A DNA stretch of 8,738 bases from assembly GCA_947168785.1 (NCBI GenBank), contig CAMVNL010000065.1, forward strand, positions 1 through 8,738, given 5' to 3'. The stretch is from an uncultured Clostridia bacterium (GTDB lineage Bacteria > Bacillota > Clostridia > Oscillospirales > Acutalibacteraceae). A program made the position numbers and the translations under genes. This document shows, in pieces, positions 1-7,336 of this stretch; the first letter of the stretch is position 1, and each line of letters begins with the position of its first letter. Under the pieces are notes generated by a model. The model saw nothing but the letters and a program-made list of their open reading frames with translations. It did not search any database and was not told where the DNA came from.

Positions 1-1
1 G

Positions 2-436
2 GTCTTCAACGCCCGGGCCTGCGCGGCGGATTCCGGCACGAAGACGGGCTTCATTTCGGAGATCGTCTACCTCAATATCGGCGGCGTGCAGATTGTCACA
101 TTGCCCGGAGAGTCCTTCCCGGAGCTGGTGTGGGCCGGCGGCTATGAGGGGGCGGAGACCTCCTCCACCGGCGAGGGAGCGGAAGTCAACCCCACGCCGC
201 TGAGCGAGATCTTCGGCGACGACGACCTGATGGTCTTCGGCGTGACCAACGACATGGCGGGCTACGCCATCGCCCCCAACGATTTTGTACTGGATTCCCG
301 TATGCCCTTCCTCAACCGGGGCACGGACCGCTTCGGCCGCAGCCACTACCACGAGACCAATTCCTGCGGGAGACAGACCGGCCCCGTCATTGCGGAGACC
401 TGCAAACGCATCAAACGGATATTGGAAGAATCATAA
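2..436 (+). CDS. Neutral/alkaline ceramidase-like hydrolase, C-terminal part (5' end outside window)
   Basis: The reading frame is open from the left edge (first full codon at 2) to TAA at 434-436, so only the last 144 residues are visible and the true start is upstream. Two stretches point to the neutral/alkaline non-lysosomal ceramidase-like family. One is a strand ending in a PGE motif (VTLPGESFPEL), typical of the core of these enzymes. The other is a C-terminal GRSHYHETNS segment preceded by a GYAIAP turn, like the GY-x-P and HYEETNS stretches I recall from bacterial relatives. Such enzymes hydrolyse N-acyl amide bonds of ceramide-type lipids, but many bacterial members have no known substrate. 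The catalytic zinc-site residues lie in the missing N-terminal half and cannot be checked. A zinc-ribbon membrane protein and a sugar-type symporter follow, suggesting one operon. Family assignment is moderate; substrate is not inferable. Confidence 0.6.
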   Translation, partial: VFNARACAADSGTKTGFISEIVYLNIGGVQIVTLPGESFPELVWAGGYEGAETSSTGEGAEVNPTPLSEIFGDDDLMVFGVTNDMAGYAIAPNDFVLDSRMPFLNRGTDRFGRSHYHETNSCGRQTGPVIAETCKRIKRILEES

Positions 437-438
437 GA

Positions 439-444
439 AGGAGG
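439..444 (+). promoter_or_regulatory. Ribosome-binding site AGGAGG fixing the start at 453
   Basis: A perfect AGGAGG lies 8 nt before the ATG at 453, just after the preceding gene's TAA. It selects 453 over the in-frame ATG at 285, which lies inside the upstream gene and would add 56 residues of shadow sequence ahead of the zinc ribbon. Confidence 0.85.
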
Positions 445-452
445 AAACGCCT

Positions 453-1280
453 ATGGCAAGCTGCCCGCACTGCGGCCACAAGCTGCGCCTTTACAACTGG
501 AGACCCGAATGCCCCACGTGCGGCGTCAACCTGAATTATTACGACGCCAACCAGCGGCTGTTGGACGAGACCGAGCAGGCGGAGAAGGAACACGCGCTGT
601 TCCAGCCGAAGATCGACCGGGCCAAGGCCGCCTACGCCGGATCGAAGTGGGCGATTCTGCGCGTCGCGCTCACCCTGCTGCCCATCGGGGCGCTGTTCCT
701 GCCCCTGCTGCAGATCAACGACGGCGTCAGACGCCTCAACGTGATCGGCGTTTATAACGCCATCAACGCCGTGGGCTTCGGCGCCATCTTCGGCGGCGCG
801 CTGCAAAAGCCCCTGTACCTTGCCGCCGCACTGCTGCTGGTTTCGGCCGCGATGATCATCGTCAGTCTCATTCTGCTCCTGCTCTCCCTCGGAAAGCACG
901 GCAAGATCCGGGTGATCGTCACCTACGGCGTGATGCTGCTGTGCGCGGCGGGAGCGCTGGCGGCGGCCATCCTCGGCGGAAGACAGCCCGTCGGCGTGTT
1001 CGGGGAAGCGCCCGCGACGGTGCGCCCCGGCGTCGGCGCGTATCTCTACGTCGCCCTGTTTTTGGTCCTGTTCCTCTATAATCTGTTCCTGCTGAAAAAA
1101 GGGATCCCGGTAAAATACACGCCCTGCCTGATCGGCGGGCTGGCAAGCGAGGATTACTTCCGGTACGTGGAAGAGGGCATGGAAAAATCCGTACTGCAGC
1201 GGAAAATGCTGGTCGCCCTGGCGGAGCTGCGGGAGGCGCAGGAGCGTGAACTGGCGGAGGAAGGAGGCGGAACGGCATGA
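453..1280 (+). CDS. Zinc-ribbon membrane protein with four predicted TM segments (unknown function)
   Basis: A 275-residue protein. It opens with a four-cysteine zinc ribbon (Cys4, Cys7, Cys20, Cys23; CPHC and CPTC knuckles), a short charged segment rich in Glu/Lys (about 38-60), and then four hydrophobic segments at about 66-88, 120-146, 152-174 and 195-214. A charged helical tail of about 45 residues, rich in Glu and Arg, ends the protein. There is no signal peptide, so the zinc ribbon probably faces the cytoplasm. The gene starts 16 nt after the ceramidase-like gene and its TGA overlaps the next gene's ATG by 4 bp, so the three are very likely co-transcribed and this one is translationally coupled to the transporter. 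I do not recognise a named family. An accessory or regulatory subunit for the adjoining symporter is possible but is inferred only from position. Confidence 0.85.
   Translation: MASCPHCGHKLRLYNWRPECPTCGVNLNYYDANQRLLDETEQAEKEHALFQPKIDRAKAAYAGSKWAILRVALTLLPIGALFLPLLQINDGVRRLNVIGVYNAINAVGFGAIFGGALQKPLYLAAALLLVSAAMIIVSLILLLLSLGKHGKIRVIVTYGVMLLCAAGALAAAILGGRQPVGVFGEAPATVRPGVGAYLYVALFLVLFLYNLFLLKKGIPVKYTPCLIGGLASEDYFRYVEEGMEKSVLQRKMLVALAELREAQERELAEEGGGTA
1262..1267 (+). promoter_or_regulatory. Ribosome-binding site for the symporter gene
   Basis: AGGAGG inside the 3' end of the zinc-ribbon gene, 9 nt before the ATG at 1277. It supports that start and the coupled ATGA overlap. Confidence 0.8.
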
Positions 1281-2851
1281 GCGAGTGGAACAAACAGCAG
1301 ATGATCGAGATCGCCGAGCACGGCGCCGACGAAGAGGTCCGGCGGCAGCTGGGTAAAATGACCACGGTGGACCGCCGGGTGGTCTCCCGCAAGGAGACCA
1401 TCGGCTACATGCTCTTCGACGGCAGCGCCGGGTTCAATATCGACCAGCAGCGGGAGCTGTTCATCGACAGCATCCTGAAGATCCACCTGAACCAGCAGTC
1501 CCTGTTCAACGTATTCGCCGGTGTCTGGGACGTGGTGGACGACATTGTCATCGGCGGCATTATTGAGAAAACGCGGACCCGCTGGGGCAAATTCGTGCCC
1601 TATTTCTTCTTCGCGGGCATCCCCTTCGCGGCGCTCGTCAGCCTGTTCTGGCTGCTGCCGCTGTTCTTCTCCCCGGAGCATATCAACGACCGGGATTACA
1701 TCCCCAAGTTCATCGCCTACGTGGCGCTGGAGCTGCTGATCGAGACCGTGACCAACTTCCGGAACGTGGCCACCTCCGGCTACCTCTCCACCGTCACCCC
1801 CTACCCCTCCGACCGGCGGCGGCTGCTGGCCATCACGAAATACTGCAACCTGTTTTACGCAGGCGTGCCCAACATGATCATCGAGTTTTTGCTGGACTTC
1901 ATCACCAACGGGCTCATCAAGGACGCAGCCGGAAGCGGGGGCAGCGCCCTCATCCGCCGGGTGCTGATGACCTTCGGCGCGGGGACCGGCATCGTCTCGG
2001 GGCTGGTGGTGATGTGGTATTCCACCGTCGCCAAGGAACGCGTCCGCCAGAGCATCCGGGTCCCGAAGATCGGCGAATCCCTGCGGGTGGTCTTTACCAA
2101 CAAGCCGGTGCTGATGTATATGATCTCCAACGCACTGGGCTCCTTCAACACGGGCATTTTCACCAACAGCTACTACCGCTGGGTGCTGTTCATGACCACC
2201 TTCGATACCATTTCCGGCATTCCCTCGGTGTTCTTCCAGCCCCTGGGCTTTGCGAAATACAACAAATTCTCGGCGAAATATTCCACCAGAACGCTGTATA
2301 TGCTGGGGCAGACGGTGGCGAAGACCTGTTATATCCCCATGTTCCTCTACGGCATGTTCCTGAAGAAAAAGGACGGCACCCGCTTTTTCCAGAACCGGTG
2401 GACGATGCTGCCCATCGCCGCCCTGTGGGAGATCGTATTCGCCTGCTTCCAGGGGATCAACTACATTTCCACTGACGAGATCCGCAACGAGTGCAACGAC
2501 TATATCGAATGGAAGACCGGCTGCCGGAACGAGGCCACCCTGTCCGTGGCCAGCACCATTCTGTGCAAGATCCCCCAGCGGGTGAACAGCATCATCACCC
2601 CGAAGCTCAAGCTTTGGATCGGCTATGACGCGGACGCCTATCCCGAGGGACGGCCCCAGTCGGAACCGGCGCAGAAATGGATCTTCGCCATGTCCACGCT
2701 GATCCCCGCGTGCCTGGCGCTGCTGAGCATCCTGCCCATGTTCGGCTACCGGATCGACAAAGCCACCCGGGACAAAATGTACGCCGAGCTCAACGAGCGG
2801 CGCTCCGCCCTGGCGGAAAAAATCTCCGCGACGGAAGGGGCGGAAAGCTGA
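1277..2851 (+). CDS. MFS transporter of the GPH (glycoside-pentoside-hexuronide):cation symporter / MelB-like family
   Basis: A 524-residue polytopic membrane protein, somewhat longer than the roughly 450-500 usual for the family. Two family hallmarks are visible. Near residues 85-106 there is an Asp-rich helix followed by a GG-x-x-E-x-TRTRWGK loop, matching the MelB D-x-x-x-D ... G-x-x-x-D-x-T-x-x-x-x-GK loop; Asp85, Asp88 and Asp89 are candidates for the cation site. At 406-421 a CNDYIEWKTGCRNEA stretch matches the conserved D-Y-x-E-W-K-T-G-x-R-x-E loop. Family members import sugars or glycosides with Na+, H+ or Li+; the substrate here is unknown. An N-terminal charged extension of about 40 residues precedes the first membrane helix. 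The ATG overlaps the previous stop (ATGA), and a terminator follows 12 nt after the TGA. Coupling to a ceramidase-like hydrolase suggests import of a hydrolysis product, which is inference. Confidence 0.9.
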   Translation: MSEWNKQQMIEIAEHGADEEVRRQLGKMTTVDRRVVSRKETIGYMLFDGSAGFNIDQQRELFIDSILKIHLNQQSLFNVFAGVWDVVDDIVIGGIIEKTRTRWGKFVPYFFFAGIPFAALVSLFWLLPLFFSPEHINDRDYIPKFIAYVALELLIETVTNFRNVATSGYLSTVTPYPSDRRRLLAITKYCNLFYAGVPNMIIEFLLDFITNGLIKDAAGSGGSALIRRVLMTFGAGTGIVSGLVVMWYSTVAKERVRQSIRVPKIGESLRVVFTNKPVLMYMISNALGSFNTGIFTNSYYRWVLFMTTFDTISGIPSVFFQPLGFAKYNKFSAKYSTRTLYMLGQTVAKTCYIPMFLYGMFLKKKDGTRFFQNRWTMLPIAALWEIVFACFQGINYISTDEIRNECNDYIEWKTGCRNEATLSVASTILCKIPQRVNSIITPKLKLWIGYDADAYPEGRPQSEPAQKWIFAMSTLIPACLALLSILPMFGYRIDKATRDKMYAELNERRSALAEKISATEGAES

Positions 2852-2863
2852 ACCACGCAAGGA

Positions 2864-2898
2864 AGCGGCCCTCCGGCACAGGAAGGCCGCTCTTTTTT
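2864..2898 (+). terminator. Rho-independent terminator after the symporter gene
   Basis: An 11-bp stem (2864-2874 with 2881-2891, one C-A mismatch at 2871/2884) around a 6-nt loop, followed by C and six T. It closes the hydrolase/zinc-ribbon/symporter operon and separates it from the ABC importer. Confidence 0.88.
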
Positions 2899-2937
2899 GC
2901 TATTTCTACGATGTTATTCAAGAAGAAGGACCAACCT

Positions 2938-5900
2938 ATGAGAAAGAAAAACACGATCAGAAAAGCGGCGGCGCTGATTCTGCTAACGGCGCTGATCGTC
3001 GGCCTGTTCGCCGGCTGCGCCGATAAGCAGGAGGAGGCGATCACGTCCTTTGACCAGCTCGGGAAGCCCGGCGCAAAAATCGGCGTGATGTTCGACCTGA
3101 TCGAATTCGATACGCTGAAAAAGGATTACCCCGACGCCGAAATCATCGCCTACAACGACAATCCGCTGGGCTACAAGGACGTGGCCAACGGGCGGATCGA
3201 CGCCTACGTCTATGCCCGGCGGGAGATGGAGCTGGCGATGGAAAACGGAACGACGGGCGTGCGGCTGCTGGAAGAGAATTACAGCGAAAACCCCGTCGCC
3301 GTGGGCATTTCGCCGAAAACGGACATCCCGGACCTGTAGCAGAAGCTCAACGCCTTCATCTCGGAGGCGAAGGCCGACGGGACGCTGGACGATATGTTCC
3401 GGCGCTGGGTCGTGGAGGTGGACGGGACCATGCCGGAGATCCCCGCCGCGGAGAACCCGCAATATCACCTGCGGGTGGGGACCGTCGGCACCGTCATGCC
3501 CTACTCCTACTACGTCGGCACCGAGCTGACCGGATATGATATCGAGCTGGCCTACCGCTTCGGCGCGTGGCTTGGAGCGGACGTGGAATTCAAAATCTAC
3601 GATTTCAGCGGGATCATTTCCGCCGCCTCTTCGGGGGATATCGACTGCATCATGTCCAACCTCTTCAAAACGGCGGAAGACGAAAAGGTGATCCTCTTCT
3701 CGGACGACCTGTTCAACGTGGAGATCACCGCCATGGTACGTGATGCCGGGGCGCAGGTAACCACCGAAGTCCGCCCCGCCGATTATAACGGCAAAAAAGA
3801 TCGGCGTGCTGGTCGGGCCGCTGATGGAGGACGCGGCGACGAAGTTCTTCCCGGACAGCGAATACTTATATTTTGACAGCTACCCGGACTGCGTCTCCGC
3901 GCTGCTGACCGGAAAGATCGACGGCTTTCTGGGGGACGAACCGGGGATGATCTCCCTCCACGCCGAAGCGCCGGAGATCGACTATATCCACGAAAACCTG
4001 ACGGAAAACAACTACGCCTTCGCCTTCCGGAAGGACGACCCCAAGAGCGCCGCCCTGTGCAAAGAGCTGGACGATTTCCTGTCGAAAAGCTGGGCGGACG
4101 GCACGATGGAGGAGCTGGAGGATATCTGGCTTGGGAACGACGAAGCGAAAAAAGTGGTGGACACGTCGGACCTGACCGGTGAAAACGGCACCATCCGGGT
4201 GGTCACAACCTCCACGGATATGCCCTGGTCCTACATCAAGGACGGCAAAAACGTGGGCTATGATATCGACCTGGTGGTCCGGTTCTGCCGCGAGAGGGGC
4301 TACAAGCTGGAACTGGGGGACATGGATTTCGCGGCGCGCATCCCGGCGGTACAGGCCGGGAAATACGACTTTTCCACCGATATGAACGTGACGCCGGAAC
4401 GGGAGGAGCAGGTGCTCTTTTCCAGCCCCACGGCCCACGGCGGCATCGTGCTGGCGGTCAAGGCCTCCGACCTGAACCCATCCGGAGAGCGGATCCCCGA
4501 ATACCGTTCCTTTGCGGAGCTGAACGGCAAGACCGTCTCCATGCTGACCGGCGCGCCCTTTGAGGAGCTGGTCAAAAGCAAGGCGCCGGACGTGAAAGAG
4601 TTTTCCTACTTCTCCAACACGCCGGACATGGTGCTGGCGCTGAAATCCGCCAAAACGGACGCGGTGCTGCACAATAACGCCGTCGCCACGCTGGCGGTCA
4701 ACCGGGATCCCGGGATCGCGCTGTTCCCGCAGGAGCTTCAGGAAAGCGTGTTCGGAGTCGCCTTCGCCAAGGGCAGCGCCGAGCGGGCCGCGTGGCAGAA
4801 GGCCTGCGACGCCATCCCGGAGGAGGAAAAGCAGGCAGCGTGGGAGAAGTGGACGGGCAGCGACGAGAGCGCCAAGGTGCTGCCGGAGCAGGACTGGCCG
4901 GGCCTCAACGGCACGGTGCAGGCCGCCGTCTGCGATACGCTGGAGCCCATGAGCTACGCGGGCGAAGGCGGCGCGCTCAAGGGCTTTGACCTGGAGATGA
5001 TCCTGCTGATGGCGCGGGAGCTTGACGTACACGTGGAATTTGTGGGCATGGAGTTTTCCGCCATCCTCCCCTACGTACAGTCGGGCAAGGCGACCCTCGG
5101 CGCGGGCTCCGTCATCGTCACGGAGGAACGCCGTCAGGCGGTGGATTTCGTGGAGTACTGGCCCGCCGCCTTCGTGCTGATGGTGCGCTCCACGCAGCCG
5201 GCAGGCACAGAAAAAACAGGCAAAAGCTTCCTCTCCTCGGTGGCGGACAGCTTTGAGAAGACGTTTATCCGGGAAAACCGCTGGAAGCTGTTTCTGGCGG
5301 GCGTCGGCACCACGCTGCTGATCACGGTCCTGTCGGTCCTCCTCGGCACGGCGCTGGGCTTCTTCGTGTTCATGCTCTGCCGGAAGGGCAACCCCGTCGC
5401 CAATACCGTCACGCGCTTTTGCGTGTGGCTGATTCAGGGGATGCCGGTGGTGGTGCTGCTGATGATCTTATTCTATATCATTTTCGGGCAGGTGGCCATT
5501 TCAGGGACCATCGTATCCGTCATCGGCTTTACGCTCATTTTCGGCGCGGCGGTCTACAGCATGATAAAAGCGGGGGTCGGCGCCGTGGACGGCGGCCAGA
5601 CCGAGGCGGCTTACGCCCTGGGCTATACGGACCGCAAAGCGTTTTTCCGCATCGTGCTGCCCCAGGCGCTGCCGCATTTTCTGCCCGCTTATAAAGGAGA
5701 GATCACTGCGCTGATCAAAGCGACGGCCGTCGTGGGCTACGTGGCGGTGCAGGACCTGACCAAGATCGGCGACATCGTCAGAAGCCGCACCTATGAGGCG
5801 TTCTTCCCGCTGATCGCCGTCGCCGTCATCTATTTCCTGCTGGCGGCGATCCTGACGTTTGCCGTCAACAAAATCGCGGTACGGGTCGACCCGCGCCGCA

Positions 5901-5941
5901 GACCGAAAAGCGTGATTCTGAAAGGGGTGAAGGGACAATGA
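2938..5941 (+). pseudogene. Broken gene: lipoprotein with three tandem, lobe-permuted SBP_bac_3 modules fused to a GlnP/HisM-type ABC permease
   Basis: ATG at 2938 has AGAAGGA 7 nt upstream and starts a lipoprotein signal (lipobox LFAGC, Cys27). Repairing two lesions gives about 1000 residues. Order in repaired numbering: lobe 2 (35-160), lobe 1 (176-275), lobe 2 (286-400), lobe 1 (417-509), lobe 2 (524-641), lobe 1 (657-751), then a permease with about five helices (784-979) and an EAA loop (889-916, EAA...G...I-x-LP). The ligand-binding Arg of T-x-E-R is present in the second and third lobe 1 (Arg488, Arg731) but is Asp248 in the first. Lesion one is TAG at 3337-3339 (codon 134), where lobe-2 homology continues in frame. 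Lesion two is one extra base in the A6 run 3793-3798, moving the reading from the frame of 2938 to that of 3806. From 3806 to TGA 5939-5941 the frame is intact (711 residues) but lacks a signal peptide. The product would bind and import polar amino acids or similar solutes. Pseudogene or sequencing error cannot be told apart here. Confidence 0.85.
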
Positions 5942-7023
5942 TCGAGCTGAGACACCTTGAAAAGAAATATGAAAACGCCACCCCGCTGCAGGACGTGAAC
6001 GCGGTGATCCGCGACGGCGACGTGATCTCCGTGATCGGTCCCTCCGGCACGGGGAAATCAACGCTGATCCGCTGCATCAATATGCTGGAACGGCCCACCG
6101 GCGGGCAGATCCTGCTGGACGGCGAGGATATCACCGCCCCGAAGTACGACCTGACAAAGGCGCGGCGGAGGATGGGGATGGTGTTCCAGTCCTTCAACCT
6201 GTTCGGGCACCTGACCGTCATTGAGAACCTGATGCTGGCCCCGATGGATATCCTGAAGAAGTCAAAACAGGAGGCGTATGACACGGGCGTCGCCCTGCTG
6301 CGGCGCGTGGGGCTGGCCGGGCGGGAGCTGCAATACCCGGAACAGCTCTCCGGCGGGCAGAAGCAGCGCGTCGCCATCGCCAGGACCCTCGCCATGGACC
6401 CGGACGTGATTTTGCTGGACGAGCCCACCAGCGCCCTGGACCCCACCATGGTGGGCGAGGTGCAGGCCGTCATCCGGGACCTGGCGAAGAGCGGCAAGAC
6501 CATGCTGATCGTGACCCACGAGATGAGCTTCGCCCGCGCCATCAGCAACCGGGTGTTCTATATGGACGAAGGCGGCATCTATGAGGACGGCACGCCGGAG
6601 CAGGTCTTCGATCACCCCCGGAAGGAGCTGACAAGGCGGTTCATCCGCCGGCTCAAGGTGTTGGAGCTGTTGATCGACAGCAGGGATTTCGATTTTATCG
6701 GCGCGGGCACGCAGATCGACCTTTACTGCCTGCAAAACGACATCCCGCCCAAAGAGAAATACCGCATCCGCCTCGTGATCGAGGAGCTGGTGCAGCAGAT
6801 TTTGCTGGCGGCATTTGCCGAGCCGGACGTCCGCGTGACGGTGGAATACGCGCCGGACGCGCAGACGGCCGTAATTTTCGCAGATTACACCGGCGACCGG
6901 TTCGATCCCCGCGACAGCGACAATGAACTGTCCCTGTCGGTGCTCACCGGCGTAACGGAAACGATCGATTTCAAGTATGATGATTCCCAAAAACAGAACC
7001 ACGTCGAGATCAGGCTGAAATAA
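5938..7023 (+). CDS. GlnQ-like polar amino-acid ABC transporter ATPase with a C-terminal RsbW/GHKL-like extension
   Basis: A 361-residue protein, about 120 longer than ordinary GlnQ/HisP ATPases. Residues 1-240 hold the complete nucleotide-binding domain: Walker A GPSGTGKS at 34-41, Q-loop Gln84, signature LSGGQ at 137-141, Walker B VILLDE at 157-162, D-loop SALD at 165-168 and switch His194. It should energise the permease encoded just upstream. Residues about 241-361 form a separate segment that looks like a degenerate RsbW/SpoIIAB-type GHKL fold: a helix with RLVIEEL at 278-284, a beta strand, then D-x-x-G-x-x-FDP at 316-324 and a final NHVEIRL strand. The N-box Asn is replaced (EELVQQI), so ATP binding there is doubtful. 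The start overlaps the upstream stop (ATGA) with AGGGG and GAAGGG before it. The gene is intact although its partner is broken. Confidence 0.93.
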   Translation: MIELRHLEKKYENATPLQDVNAVIRDGDVISVIGPSGTGKSTLIRCINMLERPTGGQILLDGEDITAPKYDLTKARRRMGMVFQSFNLFGHLTVIENLMLAPMDILKKSKQEAYDTGVALLRRVGLAGRELQYPEQLSGGQKQRVAIARTLAMDPDVILLDEPTSALDPTMVGEVQAVIRDLAKSGKTMLIVTHEMSFARAISNRVFYMDEGGIYEDGTPEQVFDHPRKELTRRFIRRLKVLELLIDSRDFDFIGAGTQIDLYCLQNDIPPKEKYRIRLVIEELVQQILLAAFAEPDVRVTVEYAPDAQTAVIFADYTGDRFDPRDSDNELSLSVLTGVTETIDFKYDDSQKQNHVEIRLK

Positions 7024-7044
7024 CACGCCTCAGCAAAGCATCAT

Positions 7045-7083
7045 CGCACGGAAACCGCCCCCACGGTTTCTGTGCGCTTTTTT
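7045..7083 (+). terminator. Rho-independent terminator after the ABC ATPase gene
   Basis: A 13-bp stem (7045-7057 with 7064-7076, one G-T wobble at 7050/7071), a 6-nt loop, then C and six T. It lies 21 nt after the ATPase stop and ends the importer operon. Confidence 0.9.
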
Positions 7084-7133
7084 CGCGCTTTTTACCTATG
7101 GATCACGATTTCTCCCGCAGCCGCCACATAAAA

Positions 7134-7160
7134 CGGCTCTCGACGGAGGGCTGTTTTTTT
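7134..7160 (+). terminator. Second, back-up terminator-like hairpin
   Basis: An 8-bp stem (7134-7141 with 7146-7153, two G-T wobbles) with a 4-nt loop GACG, followed by seven T. Flanking A's can pair with the T run. It probably catches read-through from the first terminator and insulates the surface-protein promoter. Confidence 0.7.
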
Positions 7161-7253
7161 ATGCAAGCCTGTTAATTCCCGACTGTTTTTTTGTTTAGTT
7201 CAACAATAATATCAAAATACAGATTATATATTCAACAAGAATCATATCGCGGC

Positions 7254-7282
7254 TTGACAGCGCAAAAAACATACAGTATAAT
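7254..7282 (+). promoter_or_regulatory. Consensus sigma-A/sigma-70 promoter for the surface protein
   Basis: Perfect TTGACA at 7254-7259 and perfect TATAAT at 7277-7282 with the optimal 17-bp spacer. Transcription should start near 7289, giving a leader of about 48 nt. A second TATAAT at 7305-7310 has no matching -35 box. No clear operator palindrome is visible over the promoter. Confidence 0.9.
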
Positions 7283-7336
7283 GAAATTTGGTACAAAAAC
7301 ACCATATAATAGTCATTTTGCGGAGAAATGGTTTTT

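Larger units (their letters stand above)
7024..7336. other. Intergenic region: two terminators, then an AT-rich promoter segment
   Basis: These 313 bases hold no supported gene. The first half carries two terminators. From about 7161 the DNA turns sharply AT-rich compared with the GC-rich genes to the left, and it carries the promoter and short leader of the surface-protein gene. A short open frame on each strand here shows no family features and no supporting ribosome-binding site. Confidence 0.75.

Noticed and set aside
285..452. Upstream in-frame extension of the zinc-ribbon protein from ATG 285
   Set aside because: It overlaps the end of the ceramidase-like gene, has no ribosome-binding site and adds low-complexity residues; ATG 453 has a perfect AGGAGG at 8 nt.
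1154..2860. Long minus-strand open frame (568 codons) opposite the symporter gene, and a similar one at 3866-5032
   Set aside because: The translations are rich in His/Gly/Asp/Val with no domain pattern, as expected opposite GC-rich genes. The + strand frames carry clear family motifs and ribosome-binding sites.
2897..2925. Possible promoter for the ABC importer just after the first terminator (TTGCTA, TGTTAT)
   Set aside because: The -10-like box matches only 4 of 6 positions and the spacing to the -35-like box is far too short; nothing better is visible in the 39 nt before the start codon.
3790..3800. Programmed -1 frameshift at the A AAA AAG-like run
   Set aside because: The phase is wrong: the zero frame reads GGC AAA AAA GAT, and the downstream homologous frame needs +1 (or -2), not -1. 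The separate upstream TAG also argues against a working recoding signal.
7305..7310. Second TATAAT as an alternative promoter
   Set aside because: No acceptable -35 box lies 16-18 bp upstream, and it falls within the leader transcribed from the perfect promoter at 7254-7282.
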